From an uncultured Verrucomicrobiota bacterium (GTDB taxonomy: Bacteria > Verrucomicrobiota > Verrucomicrobiia > Limisphaerales > AAA164-E04): 39,238 nucleotides of DNA. The translations under genes were made by a program, and so were the position numbers. Each line of letters starts with the position of its first letter. The first letter of the stretch is position 1. The notes beneath the pieces are model-generated. The model had not been told where the DNA came from and did not search any database. It saw only the letters and a list, made by a program, of their open reading frames with translations. The DNA is taken from positions 1-39,238 of the forward strand of contig CAJXVR010000026.1 in the NCBI GenBank assembly GCA_913061285.1, written 5' to 3'. This document shows, piece by piece, positions 32,072-39,238 of the stretch.

Positions 32072-32968
32072 TTGAAGATCAAGAACACGAGCACGGGAAC
32101 GCTCAAAGTCGCCCTTCTAGAAGATTCGCCGCGGGCTGGCAATCCCAGAGTCTGGCTTAGCCAATTCGCTGCCCTACCCGAACCGAATTCCGGTGATTTT
32201 GTCAAAGCGGTTGCCGGGAGCAGCCACGCCCTCTTTCTTCACGCAGACGGCTCCGTGAACGCGACCGGGGCCGGCCATCATGGGCAAGCGAGCGTCCCAT
32301 CCGGACTGCCACCCATTATAGATATCGCAGCCGGTCTCCTCCATTCTTTGGCGCTTACCAAAGAGGGAAGGGTTGTGGCTTGGGGCGACAATCGCCGAGG
32401 GCAATCCGAGGTTACCCCCAACCTTGGCCCCATCATCGATATCGCCGCCGGGACCAATCAATCGTTCGCTCTTCAGGCGAACGGACAGATCAAATCGTGG
32501 GGCGAAGGGCTCATCCCTCAGTCATTCGCAGAAGAAATGGTAGCTGGAGTCGTTGCCATTGCAGCCAACGGCGACCGACTCGCTTTCCGACTCGCCAACG
32601 GTCAGGCCGGAATGTACCCCTCATACTCTCACCTTCCTCTCACCGCCAATGGCCGAATGCTCTCTCTCTCAGTCGGCTTTGATAGCAACATCTATTTTAT
32701 CGATTCCCAGACTCCTTCTGGTCCACTGCATCTCTCCATCGAACATTCCAGTCGGGAGGGCAACACCATTCTAACCCTCATAGCGTCTCTCGCGGGAACG
32801 ACTCTCTCAGCCGAGGACGCGGAGCGGCTGATCCTTGAAACACGTTCGGATATGAGGAATGAAACCCCTTGGTTACCGCTCGCCAAGAAGCGTGACTCGG
32901 CGACCGGCGGTTTCCTGGTCCAGGCATCAGCAAGCGAAGGATTCCTGCGAGCTCGATTGCAGGAATAG
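32072..32968 (+). CDS. RCC1-repeat protein lacking a signal peptide (possibly 5'-truncated)
   Basis: 298 residues. Residues about 45-150 are RCC1-like beta-propeller repeats (FVKAVAGSSHALFLHADGSV, IIDIAAGLLHSLALTKEGRV, VAWGDNRRGQSEV, IIDIAAGTNQSFALQANGQI). The C-terminus ends PWLPLAKKRDSATGGF and then EGFLRARLQE, resembling the C-terminal tail of the neighbouring LRR protein. Only a TTG start (32072) is available in a frame that stays open to 31985, and no signal peptide is seen, unlike typical secreted RCC1 proteins of this group. It is therefore either an unusual start, a degraded N-terminus or a pseudogene fragment. The function is unknown; such propellers are protein-interaction modules. 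Confidence 0.65.
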   Translation: MKIKNTSTGTLKVALLEDSPRAGNPRVWLSQFAALPEPNSGDFVKAVAGSSHALFLHADGSVNATGAGHHGQASVPSGLPPIIDIAAGLLHSLALTKEGRVVAWGDNRRGQSEVTPNLGPIIDIAAGTNQSFALQANGQIKSWGEGLIPQSFAEEMVAGVVAIAANGDRLAFRLANGQAGMYPSYSHLPLTANGRMLSLSVGFDSNIYFIDSQTPSGPLHLSIEHSSREGNTILTLIASLAGTTLSAEDAERLILETRSDMRNETPWLPLAKKRDSATGGFLVQASASEGFLRARLQE

Positions 32969-33127
32969 GCTCCTAGCATTTAGCCTGAGTCGGCGTCCAA
33001 ATTTTATTCCTTAAAGAATACCATTCACCCAAGAGATACCCCAGTGGATCTATTATTGGCGCAGATCGTGCTAGACTTTGACTAGCATAGCCAGCACCAC
33101 TACCAACCACGATAAGAGATCCCTATC

Positions 33128-34279
33128 ATGTCTAGAATCCGAACCACTCGAAGCCTTGCTGCAGTCGCTTGCCTGCTCGCTCTGCTCACTGCTGCTACAT
33201 CCCAAATCAACGCCGCCAATGTAGAAATCCCCGATCCAAGCCTTCGAAGTGCCGTCAAAGCGGAGTTAGGGATAGCCGATACTCTCAACGTTACAGATGA
33301 GGACATGGAACGTTTGATTGAATTGAAGAGCAATATCGAGGGCATCGAACAACTGGGAGGCTTAGAGGCCGCCGTAAATCTAGAAACGCTCGCTCTGTCC
33401 AATCCCTCAATTTCGGATCTCTCAGCCTTAGATGGACTGCCGCGCCTGAAGACGCTAGGACTGTTTGGAAACCAGGCGAATTCACTTACAATGACACCGG
33501 GATTGGAGAATTTGACAGCGCTTGATCTCAGATCCAGCGCAACGGAGACACTAACGTTCTCGGTCCCAATGCCTAAGCTGCGCAGCTTAGACCTAGCCAA
33601 CACACCGATCGTCGATTACTCATTCTTGAGAGAGCTACCGGGGTTAGAACACCTTGATATCAGTAGCAACGGGCTCGCTGACGTATCATTCCTAGCGGGA
33701 CTGCATTCTCTTAGAACGCTGAACTTGGAGTTCAATTCGTTGAGCACACTCACCTTTCCTTCCGGTCTCGATTCGCTCACCACACTAGAACTCAGATACA
33801 ATCAACTCACTCACCTGGAACTCCCCGCAGGCATGGAGCAGTTGACGATACTTGATATCACAGGAACCGGTGGCAGCGGACACAACGATTTGAGAGAGCT
33901 CATATTACCCAATGACTTAAGCAACCTAACCGAAATCCTGCTCCAAGGAAACAAGCTAGCGAGTCTTCGATTACCTGTCGGAACGACTCGTTTAACAAAA
34001 CTCAACATCGGAGACAATCAGCTTAGAACGGTTGAAGTCCCGGTGGGTTTCCATCTCGATGATCTAGAGGTCATCGGCTACCCGAAACGTCGATTCTCGT
34101 TCTATGTCCCCCTAAGTATTAGGCCTGAGAGCGACGGCGTTGAAATAAGCTGGACTCAAGGAACGCTTCAATCGAAAAACGGACTCAGCGATCCCTGGTC
34201 AGACCTCACAGACGCGCGTAGCCCCTATATGCTCAGAACGACAGATCTTTCCGGATTCTTCCGAGTCCGGCCCGAGTAG
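33128..34279 (+). CDS. Secreted leucine-rich-repeat protein
   Basis: 383 residues. A signal peptide (LAAVACLLALLTAATSQINA) precedes an internalin-like cap (VEIPDPSLRSAVKAELG). About nine LRR units of 20-23 residues follow from about residue 75 to 320 (LKTLGLFGNQ, LRSLDLANTP, LEHLDISSNGLADVSFL, LTTLELRYNQLTHLELP, LTKLNIGDNQLRTVEVP). The C-terminal segment VEISWTQGTL, then DPWSDLTDARSPYML and SGFFRVRPE, is of a type I recall as recurrent at the end of Verrucomicrobial secreted proteins. It would be an extracellular or surface binding protein. A compact inverted repeat (TATTC/GAATA near 33007-33022) lies between the RCC1-like gene and this one. Confidence 0.85.
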   Translation: MSRIRTTRSLAAVACLLALLTAATSQINAANVEIPDPSLRSAVKAELGIADTLNVTDEDMERLIELKSNIEGIEQLGGLEAAVNLETLALSNPSISDLSALDGLPRLKTLGLFGNQANSLTMTPGLENLTALDLRSSATETLTFSVPMPKLRSLDLANTPIVDYSFLRELPGLEHLDISSNGLADVSFLAGLHSLRTLNLEFNSLSTLTFPSGLDSLTTLELRYNQLTHLELPAGMEQLTILDITGTGGSGHNDLRELILPNDLSNLTEILLQGNKLASLRLPVGTTRLTKLNIGDNQLRTVEVPVGFHLDDLEVIGYPKRRFSFYVPLSIRPESDGVEISWTQGTLQSKNGLSDPWSDLTDARSPYMLRTTDLSGFFRVRPE

Positions 34280-34312
34280 ATTCGCCAAGAGTCCCCCGCT
34301 CCCTTCTCCATT

Positions 34313-34344
34313 GGGCGTGAGTTATCAGCAGTGGTGCTGACGCC
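34313..34344. terminator. Hairpin between convergent genes (possible bidirectional terminator)
   Basis: TCAGCA (34325-34330) and TGCTGA (34335-34340) form a stem with a four-base loop. Outer GGCG/CGCC (34314-34317 with 34341-34344) can extend it across a bulge. It lies between the LRR gene stop (34279) and the stop of the minus-strand gene (34360). There is no clear T-run. Confidence 0.35.
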
Positions 34345-34359
34345 TAACTTGCACCACCG

Positions 34360-34869
34360 CTAGTACAACAGAACTTGCAGAACATTCATCGATAAGCCCG
34401 TAAAAAGAAGGAGCATCCCTACTCCACCGAGGGCTCGATCGCTAGAGACCGTCTTCAGTTTTTCCAGCACCCAAACAATCGATCGCGCCCCCAAGAAGGA
34501 AATAATCCGAAACAGAACCATTCCGCATCCTAGGACAAGGCCGAATAGCAATAACCGAGCAAGGGACAGGAAGATACCCTCGAAAGGCGACCGATCACTA
34601 AACGTCCCAACAACCATCTTCTCAAAGGCAATCGCCACGAGGATAACCATCAACCACCCGAAATCTGGTCGTCCGCCAGTTTTGAAGATTGCTTTCAAGC
34701 GAGTCGCAACTGGTTTCCGCTCCGCGCGCTGGCCAATCCAGCACTCGACGAATCTCGCTTTCTTCGGCCTCAGCCCCTCAACCAACACCAATATGAGACC
34801 AAGAAGTTCCATGAGAAGTGCTAGATACGAAAACAACGATCCGATGCTGTCACTCAACAACCAATCCAT
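34360..34869 (-). CDS. Hypothetical membrane protein
   Basis: 169 residues with about four hydrophobic segments (LFSYLALLMELLGLILVLVE, FGWLMVILVAIAFEKMVVG, ARLLLFGLVLGCGMVLFRII, GGVGMLLLFTGLSMNVLQVL) and a basic cytoplasmic loop (GQRAERKPVATRLKAIFK). No family is recognised. The gene is isolated on the minus strand, 124 bases downstream of the TPR-like gene, and might be co-transcribed with it. The length and clean topology favour a real gene. The function cannot be inferred. Confidence 0.7.
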   Translation of the reverse strand: MDWLLSDSIGSLFSYLALLMELLGLILVLVEGLRPKKARFVECWIGQRAERKPVATRLKAIFKTGGRPDFGWLMVILVAIAFEKMVVGTFSDRSPFEGIFLSLARLLLFGLVLGCGMVLFRIISFLGARSIVWVLEKLKTVSSDRALGGVGMLLLFTGLSMNVLQVLLY

Positions 34870-34993
34870 GATGACAAATCTACCCGCCGAAACGACTGAA
34901 ATCCATACCGAAAAGTAAGCTACTCACCAAGAATGAGACTCATCCCCTCACCTCTAGCCTGTGAGATCGCGTGTGCATCCCTCTCAATCATGA

Positions 34994-35563
34994 CTAGAAA
35001 ATGAGATTGGCACCAAAATCAGGGATTAGAAATCGCTTAACTTGTCTACGCCATTTTTCTAAACGGCCTTGATCCATCTCCCAAAATAAATCACAAAGTT
35101 CGAAGTATTCCAACACGACCTCATACTCGCCCTGCTCTAGCAAGTCCTTCGCAAGGCTCATATTGGGACCAAATGAGTTCAGCCGTGGGGAGCCCGAAGT
35201 TCGCCCGGCAGCGAGCAAGTATTCCTTGGCCTCGTCAATTCCCCCATCTCTTAGCGCCAGACGGCCCAATACAAGATTCGCATCATGAATGCCTTGCCCG
35301 GCGTCTGGTTCATCACTACCAATCCCAGCCGTCACAGACTGAAGCTCTCTGGCGAACTTTTTTGCCTGTTCGAATTTCCCACAAACGAACGCCTCCTTCG
35401 CTGCGCATTGCAACGGGTAGTATCTGGCCCTGTCACTCTCTGCGCTCTCAAGGCTCTCAATCGCCTTGACATATCGCCTCTCAGATCGTTTTTGCTCGAG
35501 AGCATTTCTGATAAGGGATACGGCCAATAAGGTCACGAATACCGCCAGAAAGATTTCTCTCAT
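34994..35563 (-). CDS. TPR-like protein with an N-terminal membrane anchor
   Basis: 189 residues. The first about 20 form a hydrophobic anchor (MREIFLAVFVTLLAVSLIRN), followed by helical repeats of TPR type (AKEAFVCGKFEQAKKFAREL, VLGRLALRDGGIDEAKEYLL). The C-terminal stretch GSPRLNSFGPNMSLAKDLLE, EVVLEYFELCDLFW and PDFGANLIF belongs to a widely distributed family of unknown function that I recall with near-identical SP-LNSFGPNM and PDFGANL motifs. It may be a scaffold or a self-contained enzyme accessory. It lies 80 bases downstream of the DUF1501 gene on the same strand, and coupling is possible. Confidence 0.8.
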   Translation of the reverse strand: MREIFLAVFVTLLAVSLIRNALEQKRSERRYVKAIESLESAESDRARYYPLQCAAKEAFVCGKFEQAKKFARELQSVTAGIGSDEPDAGQGIHDANLVLGRLALRDGGIDEAKEYLLAAGRTSGSPRLNSFGPNMSLAKDLLEQGEYEVVLEYFELCDLFWEMDQGRLEKWRRQVKRFLIPDFGANLIF

Positions 35564-35642
35564 GACACTTTGCTATTGAGACTCAACGTTTCGGTCGATT
35601 CTGTTCCACCACATAACCAAGTCAATGCCCATCCTCTATCCC

Positions 35643-37106
35643 TCAAGCCAAAACGTCTTCCACCACGCGACCATGGACATCGGTCAAACGGTAGTATCTG
35701 CCTTGAAAACGAAAGCTAAGTCGTTCGTGATTGATTCCCAATTGGTGAAGGATGGTCGCTTGGAGATCATGAACATGAACCGGGTTTTCGATCACATTAT
35801 AAGAAAACTCGTCACTCCTGCCATAGCTCACCCCTGCCTTGATTCCCCCTCCGGCCATCCAAATGGAAAAACACCGCGGATGATGATCGCGGCCGTAATT
35901 TTCCTTTGTCAATTTCCCCTGACAATAAACCGTGCGTCCAAACTCGCCAGCCCAAACAACCAAAGTATCATCCAAGAGCCCTCGTTGTTCGAGGTCCGCA
36001 ATCAAGGCAGCACAGGGTTGATCAATGTCCCGGCATTGCTTCGCGATGTGGTTCGGCAAATTACCATGCTGATCCCAACCACGATGGTATAGTTGGATAA
36101 ATCGAACATCGCGTTCGGCCAAACGGCGCGCAAGCAAACAATTCGCAGCGAAACTTCCCGGCGTTCGCGCGTCAGGCCCATACTGGTCGATCACATGATC
36201 AGGTTCCCGTGAGAGATCTGTTAGTTCGGGCACCGAAGACTGCATCTTAAACGCCATCTCATACTGAGTAATTCGCGCCGCTGTCTCAGGATCGCCAAAC
36301 TCATCCGCCTGCAATTGATTGAGTTGCCCGATGCCATCAAGCATGCGTCTTCGGGTTCGACGATCAATGCCGGCCGGATTCGAAAGGTAAAGCACCGGGT
36401 CACCCTGACTCCGAAGCTTCACGCCTTGGTGATCGGATGGAATGAAGCCACTCCCCCACAATCGAGAGAGGAGTCCTTGAGCGTTGGGCAAGCCGCTCCC
36501 TTTAGAAATCAGGACCACAAAGGCAGGAAGTTCTTGGTTCACCGATCCCAAACCGTAGCTAAGCCACGAACCAAAGCTGGGGCGTCCAGGTTGCTGCGAT
36601 CCAGTCTGCATCAGGGTGATCGCTGGATCGTGATTGATCGCCTCAGTGAACATCGACTTGATCACGCAGAGACGATCAGAAACCGCTCCTGTATGAGGCA
36701 ACAAATCACTAAAATACTGCCCATTCCGTCCGTAGGCTTGAAATCCGAACTGGGACGCAGCCACGGGAAAGTCTTTCTGCGAAGCCGTCATACCGGTCAG
36801 GCGCTGCCCTTGCCTCACCGAGTCAGGGAGTGCCGTCTTGTGAAGGGCTCGAAGCTGCGGCTTGTAATCGAGCGTTTCCAACTGAGACGGAGCGCCAGAC
36901 TGAAACAGATAGATGATTCGCTTTGCCTTTGGCGCCTGATGAAGGGGCGTTTTCAACCGAGTGTTCTCGTTTCCATTACCGGCCGCCACCAAATGAGACA
37001 AGGCCGCCAAGCCAACTCCAGTCCCAAGTCGCCCGAGGAACTGACGCCGGGTCATCGCCGCCCGCTGCTCTTCGATTGCATTGATCACCCCGAACCCTGA
37101 GTTCAT
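35643..37106 (-). CDS. DUF1501 family protein, Tat-exported (second copy)
   Basis: 487 residues, paralogous in layout to the protein at 21438-22856. The N-terminus holds a twin-arginine signal (MTRRQFLGRLGTGVGLAALS) about 18 residues in. Family markers are IIYLFQSGAPSQLETLDYK, VIKSMFTEAINHDPAITLMQ, FGSWLSYGLGS, LARRLAERDVRFIQLYHRG, WDQHGNLPNH, LVVWAGEFGRTVY and YGRDHHPRCFSIWMAGGGIKAG; the last carries probable metal ligands. It lies nine bases after the PSCyt gene and ends 79 bases before the TPR-like gene. Export as a folded protein and co-action with the PSCyt partner are inferred from the conserved pairing. Confidence 0.94.
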   Translation of the reverse strand: MNSGFGVINAIEEQRAAMTRRQFLGRLGTGVGLAALSHLVAAGNGNENTRLKTPLHQAPKAKRIIYLFQSGAPSQLETLDYKPQLRALHKTALPDSVRQGQRLTGMTASQKDFPVAASQFGFQAYGRNGQYFSDLLPHTGAVSDRLCVIKSMFTEAINHDPAITLMQTGSQQPGRPSFGSWLSYGLGSVNQELPAFVVLISKGSGLPNAQGLLSRLWGSGFIPSDHQGVKLRSQGDPVLYLSNPAGIDRRTRRRMLDGIGQLNQLQADEFGDPETAARITQYEMAFKMQSSVPELTDLSREPDHVIDQYGPDARTPGSFAANCLLARRLAERDVRFIQLYHRGWDQHGNLPNHIAKQCRDIDQPCAALIADLEQRGLLDDTLVVWAGEFGRTVYCQGKLTKENYGRDHHPRCFSIWMAGGGIKAGVSYGRSDEFSYNVIENPVHVHDLQATILHQLGINHERLSFRFQGRYYRLTDVHGRVVEDVLA

Positions 37107-37115
37107 TTCTTTTGC

Positions 37116-39206
37116 CTAATGAAGCGTGATCACTTCATCTAAATTGAGAACCATACTCGCCACCAGCGTCCACGAGGCCAGAGTAACTGGATTCAAGCCC
37201 GGATCCACCGGCAATTCTCCAAGCTCCAAGAGAGCCACCGCCGAGGATTGATTCTTCTGGAATCGCGCGGTCTCGGCCGCGAGGGCACCGAGAAGAATCT
37301 GTTCTTCCGTCAAAGAAGGAACTCGACTTGTCGCCTCTCTAAAAAGCCAACGCACGCGATCCCCCTCACTGCTCTCCCCTCGATTCAGCAATCGGGTCGC
37401 TAATCCCCGCGACGCCTCGATATAGGTTGTATCATTGAGCAAGACCAAGGCCTGAAGAGGGGTATTGGTTCGCGCTCGCTGGACAGCGCAAAACTCTCGA
37501 TCTGGCGCATCAAAGGTATTGAGCCCAGGTGGTGGGCAGGTTCGCTTCCACCAGGTGTAGACACTTCGTCGATACAGATTCGCCCCCGCATCCTGAATGT
37601 ATTTCCCCCCACTGTAGGAGTCGTCCGCGACGATTACCTCCGTCCACAACCCATCCGGTTGGTAGGGTCGCACACTAGGACCTCCGAGGCGTGACTGGAG
37701 CAGCCCGCCGATCTTGAGCGCACTATCGCGAATCACCTCAGCTGCTAGTCGATAGCGAGGTCCTCGCGCCAAGAGTCGGTTCTCGGGATCCGATTGCCTC
37801 AGAAGATCCGTCATCGCAGAGTGCTGACGAAATGTGGCAGAGGTCAGCATCAATCTCAACAGTGCCTTCTGATTCCAATTCACACGAATCAACTCAGTCG
37901 CCAACCAGTCCAATAATTGAGGATGGGAGGGCCAAGCACCTTGGGAGCCAAAATCTTCCAAAGAGCTCACAAGTCCTCGCCCGAAGACGTGATACCAAAG
38001 CCGATTTACCGCTACACGAGCGGTGAGCGGATGCTCGGGAGCTGTCAACCACGATGCCAGTCCCAGCCGATTCCGTGGCGCGGAAACACCCAAAGGCGGG
38101 AATACCGACGGAACATCCGCCTCCACGGCCTCCAGCGGTTTGCTGTAGTCGCCGCGCATGAGAAGAAACGTTTTCCGTGCATTCTCGAGATCTTTCATCA
38201 CCATTGCTGTTGGCAGCATTTTCAACAGCGCCACCTTTTCCTCCTCAAGGCGAGCTCGTTCCTTGTCACCAACTTCCGTTGCAATCGCCGTTTCGAGATC
38301 ACGAAGCCGTCGCGATTGTGTCAGTGTCGGCGCAGATACCACGGGATTCGGATTCCCCACGTGCTCCTTGTGATACCCTTGTTCCGGAACCTGGTTAAAG
38401 AAGGCGAAGAACTGATAATACTCTTTCTGTGAAATCGGATCGAACTTGTGATCATGGCAACGGGCACAGCGCATGGTCATGGCCATAAAAACGGTGGCAC
38501 TCGTCTGGACGCGATCAGCCACATACTCGAGGCGATACTCTTCATCGATGATTCCCCCTTCGGAGGTTACATTGTGGTTTCGATTGAAGCCCGTCGCAAT
38601 GAGTTGATCCAAACCTGGCTCGGGCAACAAGTCCCCCGCTAGTTGTTCGGTGAGAAATTGATCGTAGGGCATATTTCGATTGAATGCCTGAATAACCCAA
38701 TCACGAAAACGCCAGTTATACCGCGGCGTATCATTGTTGTACCCGTTCGTATCGGAATAGCGTGCGGCATCGAGCCAAAGAGAAGCCAAGTGTTCGCCGA
38801 AACGATCGGAATCCAAGAGCCGATCCACCACTCGCTCATACGCCCCGGCAGGGTCATCGGCACGTACTCGGTCCATGAACTCCGTTGAGGGGGGCAATCC
38901 GGTCAGCACATAGCTCGCTCGCCGCAGCAAGGTCTCACTATCAGCCTCCCGGCTCGGTTCAAGGCCGTCCATCTCCAAACGGGAAAGCACAAAGGCATCA
39001 ATGGGATTGCGCCCCCAGCCTACCTGCTTGGTCTGAGGAAGTGGGTGACGCGATGGAGGGATCAATGACCAATGCGCCTCGTAGTGTGCCCCTTCCTGAA
39101 TCCAACGCCTCAAGAGCGTTCGCTCTGATACCGATAGGCCGGCACCGGATTCCGAGGGAGGCATTCGTTCGTCATCGTCCAAGCTTTCGATCCGCTCGAT
39201 CACAAG
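37116..39206 (-). CDS. PSCyt1/DUF1549/DUF1553 protein, 5' end missing
   Basis: About 696 codons remain. The N-terminal signal peptide and the first CxxCH of the PSCyt1 domain are lost at the adapter junction; the tail of that domain (DDDERMPPSESGAGLSVSE) is present. DUF1549 follows (SYVLTGLPPSTEFMDRV, RFGEHLASLWLDAARYSDTN) with the internal MRCARCHDHKFDPIS motif. DUF1553 follows directly (HPLTARVAVNRLWYHVFGRG, DFGSQGAWPSHPQLLDWLA, RARTNTPLQALVLLND). Unlike the copy at 18592-21429, there is no discoidin-like insert between the two domains. It is followed by its DUF1501 partner nine bases later. An apparent start MYKRQ is adapter, not protein. Confidence 0.92.
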   Translation of the reverse strand, partial: LVIERIESLDDDERMPPSESGAGLSVSERTLLRRWIQEGAHYEAHWSLIPPSRHPLPQTKQVGWGRNPIDAFVLSRLEMDGLEPSREADSETLLRRASYVLTGLPPSTEFMDRVRADDPAGAYERVVDRLLDSDRFGEHLASLWLDAARYSDTNGYNNDTPRYNWRFRDWVIQAFNRNMPYDQFLTEQLAGDLLPEPGLDQLIATGFNRNHNVTSEGGIIDEEYRLEYVADRVQTSATVFMAMTMRCARCHDHKFDPISQKEYYQFFAFFNQVPEQGYHKEHVGNPNPVVSAPTLTQSRRLRDLETAIATEVGDKERARLEEEKVALLKMLPTAMVMKDLENARKTFLLMRGDYSKPLEAVEADVPSVFPPLGVSAPRNRLGLASWLTAPEHPLTARVAVNRLWYHVFGRGLVSSLEDFGSQGAWPSHPQLLDWLATELIRVNWNQKALLRLMLTSATFRQHSAMTDLLRQSDPENRLLARGPRYRLAAEVIRDSALKIGGLLQSRLGGPSVRPYQPDGLWTEVIVADDSYSGGKYIQDAGANLYRRSVYTWWKRTCPPPGLNTFDAPDREFCAVQRARTNTPLQALVLLNDTTYIEASRGLATRLLNRGESSEGDRVRWLFREATSRVPSLTEEQILLGALAAETARFQKNQSSAVALLELGELPVDPGLNPVTLASWTLVASMVLNLDEVITLH

Positions 39207-39238
39207 CTGTCTCTTATACACATCTGACGCTGCCGACG
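39207..39238 (-). other. Nextera/Tn5 sequencing adapter (artefact)
   Basis: The last 32 bases are the reverse complement of the same read-1 Nextera adapter and mosaic end seen at the left edge (mosaic end at 39207-39225, then adapter core to 39238). Translation on the minus strand yields the known artefact start MYKRQ. Real sequence ends at 39206. Confidence 0.98.

Noticed and set aside
36315-37100. 261-residue open frame on the plus strand
   Set aside because: It lies opposite the second DUF1501 gene, whose motifs are clear; the shadow shows no family features.

Overview
This window looks like a complete metagenomic contig. It begins and ends in Illumina Nextera (Tn5) adapter sequence, so neither edge is a natural gene boundary. 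The gene set is typical of the Planctomycetes-Verrucomicrobia-Chlamydiae group and best fits a flagellated Verrucomicrobiota bacterium. The reasons are two PSCyt1/DUF1549/DUF1553 + Tat-exported DUF1501 gene pairs, a formylglycine sulfatase, a CotH/lamin-tail surface protein, a PQQ-like beta-propeller protein, RCC1 and LRR secreted proteins with the C-terminal tail I associate with Verrucomicrobia, and short MSVIINTN-type flagellins. The taxonomic call is an inference from gene content only.

Layout. (i) 48-428: the 3' end of a sialidase-like gene. (ii) 489-5997, minus strand: a late flagellar cluster with two flagellins, fliD, a lipoprotein, a FlgM-like protein, fliS and a FliT-like protein. 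FliA (sigma-28)-type promoters can be read upstream of both flagellins, and a terminator separates them. (iii) 6440-11518: divergent from the flagellins, a sigma-54-type promoter precedes a two-domain glycan/FkbM methyltransferase gene that overlaps GDP-L-fucose synthase. A convergent DUF455 ferritin-like/ATP-grasp fusion follows. (iv) 11594-16848: a PQQ-like propeller protein, a zinc-ribbon SAM methyltransferase and a large CotH protein. (v) 17072-22856: sulfatase, PSCyt protein and DUF1501 protein on one strand, a polysaccharide-degradation style module. (vi) 22861-25614: fatty acid desaturase, an unusual three-zone repeat protein with a His-rich tail, a YdcF/DUF218 membrane protein and a CAU-anticodon tRNA, probably tRNA-Ile2. 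(vii) 25615-31943: a small uncertain gene, then a probable operon of a secreted protein, an ECF sigma factor, a zinc-finger anti-sigma-like membrane protein and two ABC-2 type ATPase/permease pairs. (viii) 32072-35563: RCC1-like protein, LRR protein, membrane protein and TPR-like protein. (ix) 35643-39206, minus strand: a second DUF1501/PSCyt pair, the PSCyt gene cut by the contig end.

How the genes may work together. The flagellar block is a late-class regulon in which a FlgM-like anti-sigma factor, FliA-type promoters and export chaperones sit together. The neighbouring sigma-54 promoter and sugar-nucleotide/FkbM genes suggest a flagellin or surface-glycan decoration cassette. That link is an inference from position. 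The sulfatase/PSCyt/DUF1501 sets and the sialidase fragment point to use of sulfated or sialylated glycans. No CRISPR array, prophage, insertion sequence or rRNA was seen.
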